A stretch of DNA of 64,000 nt. It comes from Xenorhabdus ishibashii (GTDB lineage Bacteria; Pseudomonadota; Gammaproteobacteria; Enterobacterales; Enterobacteriaceae). The stretch is taken from NCBI RefSeq assembly GCF_002632755.1, contig NZ_NJAK01000001.1, forward strand, positions 1,178,001 to 1,242,000. The letters are read 5' to 3'. The notes below the pieces were generated by a model. The model worked only from the letters and a program-made list of their open reading frames with translations, was not told where the DNA came from and ran no database searches. This document shows, piece by piece, positions 55,162 to 63,091 of the stretch. Within the stretch, counting starts at the first letter, position 1. Each line of letters opens with the position of its first letter. Position numbers and translations under genes: made by a program.

Positions 55162-57384
55162 TTATGTGATTTGTTTAATGTTTCCAGAATTTTCCTTCAA
55201 AATACCCTGATAAACCCCTTTAGGGTTACAAATAATTTCGTTAATATTCATATCGATACATGAAATTTTACTTAATCTATTTAGTAGCAATTTTGTTCTT
55301 TCCGTCTGTGGCGGTTTCGTTCTGTTCAGATGACCAAACATAGATAGCCGATAGTATTGGCCGTCGACCATCATGCTATTACCCCGTAATAATCCCTGCG
55401 CCAGATTGTCACTCATCTCTAAACCCTGTGATTTGGCTGATTCATAAACACGTTCTATTTTTTGGCGCTCATCCATCTGATACCAGCTTCTCTGGAATTC
55501 CTCCAAACACAGATCACTGTCTTGAGTTCCTTTGTTAACCGTACTTCGTGCCACCGTACAGTTATTGACAGAACTCCAAGAGGAAGAAAAATCAAGGTCA
55601 AGACCCTTGTCCGCAGCTAGCGGCTGGGATTTCGGCACAATCTTCCATTTCACTGTACGGGTAACAAAAGAAGAGGACTCGCCCAGACAGGGCGAGTAAA
55701 TACCAGAAATACGCTGAACATCTTCACCATAGGCATTACCTTGCTTTGTGATTTCATAAGCAAGGCGCACAGTAAGATTTTTACGGGCAACAAGTGGCCC
55801 ACCCTGACATTCGGTATAGGCTGACCAGTTACCAATATCAGCCGCAAAGCGGACGTTATCCATATCTTCATCCGGCAAAATCTGTTTGTCACCCTTTAGG
55901 CGACGCAGTTCACGCCAGACAGACACCGGAGCACCACCAATCTGCTGGAACTGGCGAATGCGCCAGCGGCTCGCCCATGCAGAAACTGAACGTGCCATAT
56001 CCTTGAGGTTTCCACCTGTTTCGTTATCTATTTCGCCATCCAGCGCATAGCCATCGATATTCTTTGAAATGTATTTAGCAATGTAGCCCGTTGCACTGCC
56101 CTTTTCTGGATCAATCCGCTTCACCCAAAAACGGGCTTTGCGCGCCGCTTCACTGTTTAATTCGTGAGCGTCCTCCTGCATCGCATATTTCCGTACAATG
56201 TCGCGCATCTGTTCGACATGCTCAGGAAGCATAAATAACAACAAGTGCCAATGCGGTGTACCATCGTGATGAGGCTCAACGACCCTGAAACCGAAGACGC
56301 TGATCCCCGCACGGGAATACGCGGCACGGATTTTTGCCCAGACGCCGCACAGATATTTTTGCGTATCACGCGGGCTTGCGCCGTTCCAGTTCTTCACAAA
56401 ACCGCCGCCACTGTGTGCCGAATGGTATTTAGACGGTGCAGTGATAGTATAAAAATCACCGACACACCCCATTTCATTGGCTAAATCCTCAAAACCACGT
56501 TGACGAACCATCAGTTCACAGCGGCGAACGGCAGGGTTAGCAATACTGCCCAAGACCTTATCGCTTAATGAAACCCGCTCACCTTCTTCGTTTTCTAACT
56601 CAAACTCTTGCAGGAATTCCCAATTGCGGCGCTTCTGTTCTGTCCATTCTTGTAATGTCTTACGTGAAACATAGGATGAAGCGGCCTTTTGTACCTGACC
56701 CACGGCAATGGCCATATGTTCAGCACGAATATCACGCATACGCTTTAAACGGGCATACCACCATTGATCCGACATCATGCGCAGCAAACTTGCACACAAT
56801 TGATCTTCTGTCGGTGAAATCCGACCTTTGGCAAACTGTTGTGAATAAGGTGCGATAGTCCCAATTTGCTGAGTTAATTTTGCCAACCGGGTATAGATGT
56901 GAATTAACCTTTTGCGGGCGTCTTGTTCATTGTCCGGGGTGACTGAGTTATTCACCAGATGTTCGTAACTGTCGGTCATATACCGCGCCACACCGTGCGC
57001 CAGTAATTTGATCTCTTGACGTCCGAATGTGGAAAGGCGGTCAAGTTGCTCAATGAAAGGAAAAGGTGCAGCACCCACGAACTGACTTTGAAACTGATAT
57101 TGTTCACTGACCAGATTGAACCGTGGTAATACATTCTGGCTAAACTGACGCAAAAATGTATTAGCACGGCGACGACCGTCGCGGCCTGACTGTTTGAAGA
57201 TGTTGGCATAACGATTGACGAAGTAAATCGCCAACGAATCCGGCAGGTGTCCAAAATACTGGTGACACCATGTGTAATCATCAGGGTTTACTTCCCACAT
57301 AATGCGTTCAGCCAGAGTTGCGATTTGTGGCATCTCTGGCTGAAATTTACTGCTATATTGTTCTGCTTTTTCTACAAGACTCAT
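55162..57384 (-). CDS. Replication endonuclease, P2 gpA-like
   Basis: gpA nicks the phage origin and starts rolling-circle replication. The start at 57384 (MSLVEKAEQYSSKFQPEMPQ, 740 residues) overlaps the previous stop as ATGA. The HUH motif appears in PHHDGTPHWHLLLFM and the paired catalytic tyrosines in GYIAKYISKNIDGYALDG, the order of P2/phiX gpA enzymes. The N-terminal half is helical and the C-terminal 200 residues are more diverged. In P2 the origin lies inside A. Confidence 0.93.
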   Translation of the reverse strand: MSLVEKAEQYSSKFQPEMPQIATLAERIMWEVNPDDYTWCHQYFGHLPDSLAIYFVNRYANIFKQSGRDGRRRANTFLRQFSQNVLPRFNLVSEQYQFQSQFVGAAPFPFIEQLDRLSTFGRQEIKLLAHGVARYMTDSYEHLVNNSVTPDNEQDARKRLIHIYTRLAKLTQQIGTIAPYSQQFAKGRISPTEDQLCASLLRMMSDQWWYARLKRMRDIRAEHMAIAVGQVQKAASSYVSRKTLQEWTEQKRRNWEFLQEFELENEEGERVSLSDKVLGSIANPAVRRCELMVRQRGFEDLANEMGCVGDFYTITAPSKYHSAHSGGGFVKNWNGASPRDTQKYLCGVWAKIRAAYSRAGISVFGFRVVEPHHDGTPHWHLLLFMLPEHVEQMRDIVRKYAMQEDAHELNSEAARKARFWVKRIDPEKGSATGYIAKYISKNIDGYALDGEIDNETGGNLKDMARSVSAWASRWRIRQFQQIGGAPVSVWRELRRLKGDKQILPDEDMDNVRFAADIGNWSAYTECQGGPLVARKNLTVRLAYEITKQGNAYGEDVQRISGIYSPCLGESSSFVTRTVKWKIVPKSQPLAADKGLDLDFSSSWSSVNNCTVARSTVNKGTQDSDLCLEEFQRSWYQMDERQKIERVYESAKSQGLEMSDNLAQGLLRGNSMMVDGQYYRLSMFGHLNRTKPPQTERTKLLLNRLSKISCIDMNINEIICNPKGVYQGILKENSGNIKQIT

Positions 57385-57917
57385 GCAAGCACGCAATTCA
57401 TAGAAGATAATTCAAACGAAAGCATGACAAATTCGCCGCCGATATATGGAAATAAATCGACATCAATAAGGGTGACATCTGTCACTTGGACAATAATAAA
57501 ATTGTCAGTGAAATTACCACCCTCATCAATTTCATATAACCCAAGAAAATCGCCTTTTTTATATTCACGGTCATTGACTCTGAATTCCGCTTTTTTATCT
57601 CCTCTTTTTACTGCGTCAAAATAAACACCTCTTATTTTTAAATTATGTATTGTTTTCATATTTACCCATCGCTTGGCAGGGGCAAACGTATTGTCAGCAT
57701 TAACAAACAATTTCTTGTATTTCCTGTATACCCGTAATTCTTCAATGGCAGCAGAAATTAGCGATGTCACATGTTCGATGTGTTCTATCGCCTTTTTTTC
57801 GTTATCCTTATAAAAACTCAGCATACCAATTAACGCGCCCATCTCATCATCAGCTAACTGTTCATCATCAGCTAACTGTTCATCATCAGCTAACTGCTCA
57901 TCATCTACTATATTCAT
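57381..57917 (-). CDS. DUF3850 (ASCH-like) domain protein with N-terminal repeats
   Basis: The C-terminal 90 residues (TIHNLKIRGVYFDAVKRGDK, AEFRVNDREYKKGDFLGLYE) form a DUF3850 domain, related to the RNA-binding ASCH fold. A second start exists at 57659 just before this domain. The N-terminal part has DDEQLADDEQLADDEQLADD, encoded by 18-bp repeats, and then a helical segment (ALIGMLSFYKDNEKKAIEHI). Function in the phage is unknown; it is the early gene directly before replication gene A and is coupled to it. Confidence 0.75.
   Translation of the reverse strand: MNIVDDEQLADDEQLADDEQLADDEMGALIGMLSFYKDNEKKAIEHIEHVTSLISAAIEELRVYRKYKKLFVNADNTFAPAKRWVNMKTIHNLKIRGVYFDAVKRGDKKAEFRVNDREYKKGDFLGLYEIDEGGNFTDNFIIVQVTDVTLIDVDLFPYIGGEFVMLSFELSSMNCVLA
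57845..57905 (-). repeat. Three 18-bp tandem repeats
   Basis: On the plus strand CATCATCAGCTAACTG plus two bases repeats three times with one substitution (TT against CT) and encodes DDEQLA units. The unit length is a multiple of three, so copy-number change would keep the frame. Confidence 0.9.
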
Positions 57918-57992
57918 TTTTTATTTCCTATTTTTAGATAAAGGGATTCCCTGACGTGTTGACGCCATTAAAATTAAATCGGTATTTATTAT

Positions 57993-58346
57993 TTAATTGG
58001 GCAGCGCTAAATGATTTGGCAATAATGCACCCGCTGCCTTAATTAAATTCACTGCCTTTATAAGGCTATTTTTTTCTTCACGGGTAAATTGACTTAATTC
58101 CAGTTTATGCCGTTCTTTAGGAATATGGGCAAGGTAGAAAATAGCGCCCAACAGGCGGATATTATCAGCGTAGTGCTCATTGCGTTTATCACGCATTTCA
58201 GCAATAAAGGCAGCCAACTGCTCATTGGCAGATTTAAAATGCTTCGCCCTGAGTTGAGCGAGGTGATTTAAACCATTAACACGCGCTTCAAAGAACATTT
58301 TGAAAGCACGCTGTTCTGTTGACTCAAATTGATATTCCGTGTTCAT
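57993..58346 (-). CDS. DUF5347-type phage protein
   Basis: A 117-residue helical protein, MNTEYQFESTEQRAFKMFFE, then GLNHLAQLRAKHFKSANEQL, HIPKERHKLELSQFTREEKN. I recognise the DUF5347 family, frequent in P2-like prophages of Xenorhabdus and Photorhabdus, with no known role. It lies in the early operon between the Cox-like gene and A, with a small membrane protein gene directly before it (7 bp). Confidence 0.7.
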   Translation of the reverse strand: MNTEYQFESTEQRAFKMFFEARVNGLNHLAQLRAKHFKSANEQLAAFIAEMRDKRNEHYADNIRLLGAIFYLAHIPKERHKLELSQFTREEKNSLIKAVNLIKAAGALLPNHLALPN

Positions 58347-58353
58347 AAAAACC

Positions 58354-58488
58354 TCACCTAATTAGAAACAAAATAAAGTAAGCAACGGAACATAAAACAA
58401 TCGGGAAAATAAATCCGTCACCTTTCTTTGTATGGAATGACTCACTGGTTAGTTTGCATTGGTGCTGCTGTTGCTTTAGTGCGTTCAT
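58354..58488 (-). CDS. Small single-span membrane protein
   Basis: A 44-residue frame: MNALKQQQHQCKLTSESFHT, then KKGDGFIFPIVLCSVAYFIL, FLIR. A hydrophobic C-terminal helix (FIFPIVLCSVAYFILFLI) suggests a membrane anchor. GAGG lies upstream of its ATG and its end contains the Shine-Dalgarno (GTGAGG) for the next gene, which suggests coupling. It is below usual ORF cut-offs and unrecognised. Confidence 0.5.
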   Translation of the reverse strand: MNALKQQQHQCKLTSESFHTKKGDGFIFPIVLCSVAYFILFLIR

Positions 58489-58575
58489 ACTGACCTCAGA
58501 CTAATTATGCTCTCATCCCTGTTGCCACATTAACCTCTGTATTAAACTCAGGGTTAATTTTCCAAAAGCGAAATA

Positions 58576-58797
58576 TTACGGCTCAAGCGAAACTTCGTAA
58601 CCGCTGAGCGCCTGGATGGTAAGAGCAGCCATATTGACCTCAACCAATCCTTTTTTCTGATCGCCCTTGGGTTTTATGGGTAATTTGCCATACTCAATAA
58701 GACGGCGAGCAGTACCAAGTTTTGTACCCGTACGACGACAGTACTCATCTAGAGGCAGATAGGGCTCAGGGATAGAAATTGTAATTTTTGGACGCAT
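58576..58797 (-). CDS. Cox/Apl-like excisionase-repressor
   Basis: The 73-residue protein has a winged-helix-type segment: LPLDEYCRRTGTKLGTARRL, IEYGKLPIKPKGDQKKG. Divergent position relative to the CI-type repressor and size match P2 Cox and 186 Apl, which turn off the lysogenic promoter and help excision. An AGGAG Shine-Dalgarno is 9 bases before the ATG. The bases 58489-58575 to the following gene show nothing clear. Confidence 0.8.
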   Translation of the reverse strand: MRPKITISIPEPYLPLDEYCRRTGTKLGTARRLIEYGKLPIKPKGDQKKGLVEVNMAALTIQALSGYEVSLEP

Positions 58798-58851
58798 ACG
58801 GCAAACTCCTAAGTTTCATTATCTTAAATATCGCCAAATATTGCTAAAAAT

Positions 58852-58925
58852 TTCCAATTTGGAACTTATCATGTAAATTTACTTTTCATTTTGAAAAGTG
58901 TCAATAGGTTAATTTTCAAAATGAA
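58852..58925. promoter_or_regulatory. Operator-like palindromes between cox-like gene and repressor
   Basis: TTCCAATTTGGAA (58852-58864) and ACTTTTCATTTTGAAAAGT (58881-58899) are perfect inverted repeats, and ATTTTCAAAAT (58911-58921) repeats the half-site. They lie in the divergent switch region where CI and Cox are expected to bind. Promoter hexamers are not clear. Confidence 0.65.
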
Positions 58926-58944
58926 TAGAGGTAGCGAGTGTTTT

Positions 58945-59535
58945 ATGAGCAAATTTAACTTTCAACCGAATGAAAATAATACTGAAGTACTAGACAGGAT
59001 TATGGAAGCCTATGGTTTTTCATCAAAAATGATGTTAGCTGACCACTTTGAAATGGCTGCTAGTAGTTTGTCTGGTAGATATAGAAGACCGGGCTTTCCT
59101 GCTGATATGGTTGTTCGCTGTATGGCTGAAACAGGCGTTTGCTTAGAGTGGTTAGTTACTGGTCAAGGTAAAAAATTTGATGATGAAACGTTAGATATAT
59201 TGAAATTAAGCAATCATAAATTAGTTGATGGACAACTCTATCAGTCTGGTTATGTGATGTTTGATAAAGTCCTTTTCAGCGCAGGTGTTCAATTTCCCAA
59301 AGACCCTATCAGCGTACTTGATAACAAAGTTCACTATATTATTGATCGCAAATTTGCTGATGTTTACGATGGTCAATGGCTTGTCGATATTGAAGGAAAA
59401 GTTAGCTTTCGCGAACTAACCCGAATCCCTGTTAAACGAGTAAGGGTTTCTGGTGTGGGCATGGCTTTTGATTGCAATTTGGATGATATCAATATCCTTG
59501 GCCGTGTTATTGGTAAATGCTCTATCGACGGGTAA
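58945..59535 (+). CDS. CI-type phage repressor
   Basis: I start at 58945 (MSKFNFQPNENNTEVLDRIM, 196 residues); the ATG at 58891 lies within the operator region. The N-terminal domain is of the 186/P2 CI type (GFSSKMMLADHFEMAASSLS, GVCLEWLVTGQG) and the C-terminal half looks like an oligomerisation domain (FADVYDGQWLVDIEGKVSFR). No clear Ser-Lys cleavage pair is seen, which suits 186-type repressors that are not RecA-cleaved. It ends 4 bp before the integrase. Confidence 0.87.
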   Translation: MSKFNFQPNENNTEVLDRIMEAYGFSSKMMLADHFEMAASSLSGRYRRPGFPADMVVRCMAETGVCLEWLVTGQGKKFDDETLDILKLSNHKLVDGQLYQSGYVMFDKVLFSAGVQFPKDPISVLDNKVHYIIDRKFADVYDGQWLVDIEGKVSFRELTRIPVKRVRVSGVGMAFDCNLDDINILGRVIGKCSIDG

Positions 59536-59539
59536 TGCA

Positions 59540-60577
59540 ATGACAGTAAGAAAGTTATCTACCGGAGAATGGATTGCCGATTTCTATTCAGAAGATCGTT
59601 CTGATGGCAAAAAAGGTAAGCGTGTCCGCAAAAAATTCGCTACAAAAGGTGAGGCATTAGCTTACGAACGCTATGAGTTAGATAAACTCAATGGCAAGCC
59701 GTGGGTAGAAAGTAATACCAAAGACACACGTAGATTACGTGACTTAATAGATATTTGGTATAAAGCACATGGCGTTACGTTAGGTGACGGAGCAAGGCGA
59801 CACACTACGATGCTCTGGGCAAGTGAATGTATGGGTGATCCACTTGCTACCGAATTTACTGCGCAACTGTTTTCCAAATATAGAGAGCAAAGGCTTTCCG
59901 GAAAACTATCCAGAACTAAACGTGTCGAGACAGTTGCACCCCGCACGGTAAACCTTGAACTATCCTACTTTCTTGCTGTTTTTAATGAGTTAAAGAGATT
60001 AGGTGAATGGGAAGGTGATAACCCTCTTGAGAATGTCAGGGCGTTCAGAACTGATGAATCAGAAATGGCCTTTCTGACCCATGAACAAATTGCTGACTTA
60101 TTCAAAGCCTGTGAAGAGAGCAGTGCTAAAGATTTATCTCTGGTAGTTAAGATAGCGCTATCAACTGGCGCAAGATGGGCTGAGGCCGAAACTTTACAAC
60201 GCTCACAAATAACGCCAAATAAAATTACTTTTATTAAAACCAAAGGCAAGCGTAATCGAACCGTACCTATTAGCCAAGATTTGTATGATGAGATTTATAC
60301 TAAGAGTAGTAAGAAAGGGAAACTGTTTACCCCTTGTTATTACGCATTCAGATCAGCAATAAACAGGGCTAAGATTGAATTGCCAGACGGCCAGCTATCC
60401 CACGTTTTAAGACACACTTTTGCCAGTCATTTTATGATGAACGGCGGTAACATTTTGGTACTGCAAAGAATCCTTGGGCATACTGATATAAAAATGACAA
60501 TGAGGTATTCTCACTTCGCTCCTGAGCATCTTGATGATGCAATAAAGCTCAATCCACTATCACGGATGGTTATATGA
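59540..60577 (+). CDS. Phage tyrosine integrase
   Basis: Starting at 59540 (MTVRKLSTGEWIADFYSEDR) gives 345 residues. The N-terminal arm-binding domain (GKRVRKKFATKGEALAYERY) and SAM-like core-binding domain are followed by the catalytic domain with Arg212 (STGARWAEAE), His288-x2-Arg291 (SHVLRHTFASHF), His314 (LGHTDIKMTMRY) and Tyr323. It is transcribed toward attR, 0.9 kb away, and next to the repressor as in P2/HP1. Confidence 0.95.
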   Translation: MTVRKLSTGEWIADFYSEDRSDGKKGKRVRKKFATKGEALAYERYELDKLNGKPWVESNTKDTRRLRDLIDIWYKAHGVTLGDGARRHTTMLWASECMGDPLATEFTAQLFSKYREQRLSGKLSRTKRVETVAPRTVNLELSYFLAVFNELKRLGEWEGDNPLENVRAFRTDESEMAFLTHEQIADLFKACEESSAKDLSLVVKIALSTGARWAEAETLQRSQITPNKITFIKTKGKRNRTVPISQDLYDEIYTKSSKKGKLFTPCYYAFRSAINRAKIELPDGQLSHVLRHTFASHFMMNGGNILVLQRILGHTDIKMTMRYSHFAPEHLDDAIKLNPLSRMVI

Positions 60578-61335
60578 AAAAATTACTCAAAGAATACTGG
60601 TACTTGCTTGTTTTACTTATTATTGCCGTTATCCCTCTTGCTCTTTACTTTTATACATTCAACCGTTCACTATCTAATAACAGTGGAGACTGGGCAGCCT
60701 TTGGCTCTTTGGTTGGAGGAGTTTGGGGGCCTTTAGCCACAGTGGGAAGCATTATTGTTCTTATCCAAACTTTAAAAACAATGCAGAGAAATAACTCTCA
60801 ACAGCTCAAGGAAATGCAGAAAAGTAATAATGAGCAACAAATACGTTATGAAGAACAAAAAGAAGAATCAGAGATAACAAAAAATCTTGACCAATTCATT
60901 GTATTATCGAAAGCTCTAAATAATGTAATGGATAAAAACTCAAACAAAGTATTAGGAGGTAAATCAGATCTTATTTTTGACGTTTTGTTAGATACAGTTA
61001 AAAAAGTAGTTAAATATCCATACAAAGGAAATTATGTGAATAAATATGACACACTTGAAGAACATGAGAATTCCGTGTGGGAAACAGCCTATAATGTGAC
61101 GAAATTATCCAATTACTTCACAAATGAAAGCATAGTGTTTACTGAAATTCTACGTAAAATAAAAAAAATAGAAGATAAGGAATCACAGCAAAGTGCAAAA
61201 ATTATCCTTCAAAGTAGCATCTCCCCTGGGCGTCGCTTTTGGTTCTATTGTCATTGCAAACACTGGAACCCTGAGATTTTTGATGAACTAGAATCCTATG
61301 AAAATTTTGCTGTTATACCTATTGATCTCCAGTGA
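60574..61335 (+). CDS. Putative phage abortive-infection membrane protein (AbiC-like)
   Basis: The 253-residue protein has two membrane segments (about residues 8-27, LLVLLIIAVIPLALYFYT, and 43-67, FGSLVGGVWGPLATVGSIIV) and then a coiled coil (residues 70-105, QQLKEMQKSNNEQQIRYEEQ) and a helical soluble C-terminus. The G-x-F-GGV-GP pattern in the second membrane segment recalls the Pfam 'putative phage abortive infection' (putAbiC) group. It overlaps the integrase stop by 4 bp (ATGA) and lies between int and attR, a common place for immunity genes in P2-like prophages. It is A+T-rich compared with the phage late genes. Function is not demonstrated. Confidence 0.7.
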   Translation: MKKLLKEYWYLLVLLIIAVIPLALYFYTFNRSLSNNSGDWAAFGSLVGGVWGPLATVGSIIVLIQTLKTMQRNNSQQLKEMQKSNNEQQIRYEEQKEESEITKNLDQFIVLSKALNNVMDKNSNKVLGGKSDLIFDVLLDTVKKVVKYPYKGNYVNKYDTLEEHENSVWETAYNVTKLSNYFTNESIVFTEILRKIKKIEDKESQQSAKIILQSSISPGRRFWFYCHCKHWNPEIFDELESYENFAVIPIDLQ

Positions 61336-61374
61336 TAACTTGCAAGAATGGCTCTAATGAGAATGCCACATAAA

Positions 61375-61397
61375 GTGTCGCAAAAATGTCGCAAAAA
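61375..61397 (+). repeat. Tandem GTGTCGCA motifs near attR
   Basis: GTGTCGCAAAA (61375-61385) and ATGTCGCAAAA (61386-61396) have the same 11-bp period as the pair at 32107. These are the likely integrase arm sites on the other side. Confidence 0.65.
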
Positions 61398-61467
61398 AAA
61401 AAGAAATATTGAATAACATTGCGCTTTATTTTAATTTAATCTATTGTTTTTATTGATATATAATTGA

Positions 61468-61478
61468 TTTTGCGACAC
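61468..61478 (-). repeat. Inverted GTGTCGCAAAA copy beside the attR core
   Basis: TTTTGCGACAC is the exact complement of the arm-type motif and lies 10 bp before the 46-bp core repeat. Confidence 0.6.
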
Positions 61479-61488
61479 CTATCACGGT

Positions 61489-61534
61489 ACTCATAATCGC
61501 TTGGTCGCTGGTTCAAGTCCAGCAGGGGCCACCA
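61489..61534 (+). repeat. attR: 46-bp copy of the tRNA 3' part
   Basis: Exact copy of 31993-32038. It begins in the anticodon loop and contains no acceptor 5' strand, so it does not encode a tRNA. Confidence 0.95.
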
Positions 61535-61541
61535 GAATTAT

Positions 61542-61575
61542 CAAGGGGTTGCATCAAAAGTGCGACCCCTTAGTT
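61542..61575 (+). terminator. Terminator after attR
   Basis: AAGGGGTTGCA and TGCGACCCCTT form an 11-bp stem (one G-T pair), followed by AGTTTTTTC. In the phage-free chromosome this would be the terminator of the tRNA-Ile2 gene. Bases 61576-61796 contain no gene; they hold a pair of TAGGATACC repeats at 61581 and 61592. Confidence 0.85.
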
Positions 61576-61796
61576 TTTTCTAGGATACCCATAGGATACC
61601 TTCTGGCAGTAGCGTGAGGTATAACCGATTAACACCGCTACGGTAATGAAGCGTTGTCGTATTTTTCTCTGTGATATTTATCACATCCTCTGAACATACG
61701 ATGTTCGCCTTTTTGCTTCCCTAATCGCCACTTGAAATGCAAAACGCCGGGATTTCTAAAAATGGCTAAGTTTGAATCTCAAAAACTGATGAGTAA

Positions 61797-62060
61797 TTAT
61801 TCCAGTGGCTTATTGCGAGCGTGACGCTCAATTAATCGACCATACGAATCAAAATAGCGACTCGGCCAGATTTCTGAGGGGTGTATTTCGAGATAGTTAG
61901 CAATAATCCATTCGCCTTTAGGCCAAGGCCGACTGAGAGTATTTGCTAGTGTAGATGAACTGAGTCCAGATTCACGAGAAACAGCCGCTAAGGTTGTTCC
62001 ACGCTTACGTAATGCAGCAATAATATCGGCTTGATGCCAGTCTTTTTTAACATTGAACAT
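61797..62060 (-). CDS. Nlp/Ner-type DNA-binding protein
   Basis: The 87 residues start at 62060 (MFNVKKDWHQADIIAALRKR), about 8 bases after AAGGGG. A TTG start at 62108 is less likely. The helix-turn-helix runs over RGTTLAAVSRESGLSSSTLA, and PWPKGEWIIANYLEIHPSEI is typical of the Ner repressors of Mu-like phages and host SfsB (Nlp). Many prophages carry such a gene to control late or morphogenesis genes. The region upstream is a candidate structured RNA. Confidence 0.88.
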   Translation of the reverse strand: MFNVKKDWHQADIIAALRKRGTTLAAVSRESGLSSSTLANTLSRPWPKGEWIIANYLEIHPSEIWPSRYFDSYGRLIERHARNKPLE

Positions 62061-62111
62061 TCCTGCTACCCCTTCCATTAATTGAGAAAATTGATGGTGG
62101 CGATTCAAGAC

Positions 62112-62272
62112 AGGGTTCTCACAACTGGGAACTATCTTCCAGCGAGGCCGAAGCCTCCCCCGTCTGAACCGCCATTGAAAGGGCGAGCAGACACACTGGC
62201 AGAAACTTCCTACCAGTGGATAGTTCTTTACAAGGGTGAGAATCCTTGACCACTAGATTTTGCTAATGGCGG
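62112..62272 (+). ncRNA. Candidate structured RNA (C4 antisense-like)
   Basis: Nested helices are seen: an 11-bp outer stem (62112-62122 with 62236-62246, one G-T pair), an 8-bp perfect stem GAACTATC/GATAGTTC (62129-62136, 62219-62226), and two inner hairpins, GAGGC-CGAA-GCCTC (62144-62157) and CACTGG/CCAGTG (62194-62218). CCGCCATT (62169-62176), left unpaired, is complementary to AATGGCGG just outside (62265-62272). An outer stem with two hairpins and an exposed segment complementary to a site just downstream is how C4 antisense RNAs of P1/P7-like phages are built. The strand and the family are inferences; it could instead act as the leader of the Nlp gene on the other strand. Confidence 0.45.
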
Positions 62273-62480
62273 GGCTACTTTAACTGATTGGTTTATCTGG
62301 TTCAATAAGCGAACCAGTATAAATGTTTAACTTTTTGCGGTAATAACTCAACATTTAAATCATTAATACATATAATAACCACTGGAAATCAAAATTAACT
62401 TTCTTTAAATAGAAAACGTTATGATGAGTTATTTTCAAACAAAATATCTATTGAAAACGTTCAAGCCGGAATTGATCACT

Positions 62481-63008
62481 ATGAGAAAAATGTGGAAATT
62501 ATTACCCATTATATTTATTTTATTTTTGCCGTTTAAAACACTCGCTAAAGTCAGTTTGGAACGACAACAAATTCCAAAACATGCACTCTCTATTAAAATT
62601 CCAAAGAGGTTTACTTTGATGGACGAAAAATCCAAAAGATTAAAATATCCATCAATGAGAGATAATAATGAAAAAAACATTTTTACCGATGAGAGTGGAA
62701 AAGTTAACATCATAATTAGCGCAGGAACGGTATCTATGCTTCCAGAACAATTAGATATGTTTACAGATTCTTTATTAAAGTTAATGCCAAACTATCAACC
62801 ATCACTCCAAAAAGTAATTGTGGATGGAAAAGATGCTAGGATAATAGATTTTATATCAAGTGCAATGGATACAAACATTCATAATAAAATGTTAACTACA
62901 TCATTTAATGGAAAAGCAGTAATTGTTTCATTTAATACAACTGTTGATGAGTGGGAACAGTACAAAGATGTGAGCACTGATATATTGTTATCTCTAAAAT
63001 TTGAATAA
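62481..63008 (+). CDS. Small exported protein of unknown function
   Basis: The start at 62481 gives MRKMWKLLPIIFILFLPFKT (signal peptide, cleavage after LA) and a mature protein of about 150 residues, KVSLERQQIPKHALSIKIPK, then a beta-rich domain (KVNIIISAGTVSMLPEQLDM, DGKDARIIDFISSAMD, GKAVIVSFNTTVDEWE). This pattern recalls DcrB/PsbP-like periplasmic domains; I am not sure. It is very A+T-rich and lies in the second mobile region, so it may be a prophage cargo gene. A strong terminator follows. Confidence 0.65.
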   Translation: MRKMWKLLPIIFILFLPFKTLAKVSLERQQIPKHALSIKIPKRFTLMDEKSKRLKYPSMRDNNEKNIFTDESGKVNIIISAGTVSMLPEQLDMFTDSLLKLMPNYQPSLQKVIVDGKDARIIDFISSAMDTNIHNKMLTTSFNGKAVIVSFNTTVDEWEQYKDVSTDILLSLKFE

Positions 63009-63046
63009 ATTAATTTATTATTATTATTCAATTAGATAAGTGAATT

Positions 63047-63083
63047 AAAGGAGCAATCAGAACTATTTTGCTCCTTTTGTTTT
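63047..63083 (+). terminator. Terminator after the exported-protein gene
   Basis: A perfect 10-bp stem AAAGGAGCAA/TTGCTCCTTT with an 11-nt loop is followed by TGTTTTTTAA. It also faces the 3' end of the converging terminase gene. Confidence 0.88.
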
Positions 63084-63091
63084 TTAATTAA

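Larger units (their letters stand above)
31993..61534. mobile_element. P2/HP1-type prophage in tRNA-Ile2
   Basis: A 29.5-kb element is bounded by 46-bp repeats of the tRNA 3' part. It has a tyrosine integrase next to attR, a CI/Cox switch, HUH replication endonuclease, Ogr-like activator, divergent portal-terminase and scaffold-capsid blocks, and a complete contractile-tail module with lysis genes inside it. The early region and head genes resemble P2/186; the sheath and tube types (DUF2586, DUF2597), DUF2590 protein and lysis-gene placement resemble HP1 and K139. No essential morphogenesis function is obviously missing, so it could be inducible. Confidence 0.93.

Noticed and set aside
57845..57905. 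CRISPR-like array
   Set aside because: The 18-bp units are contiguous, have no spacers and lie in a coding frame.
61489..61534. A second tRNA-Ile2 gene
   Set aside because: Only the 3' 46 bases are present; no D-arm or acceptor 5' strand precedes them, so it is the attR copy.
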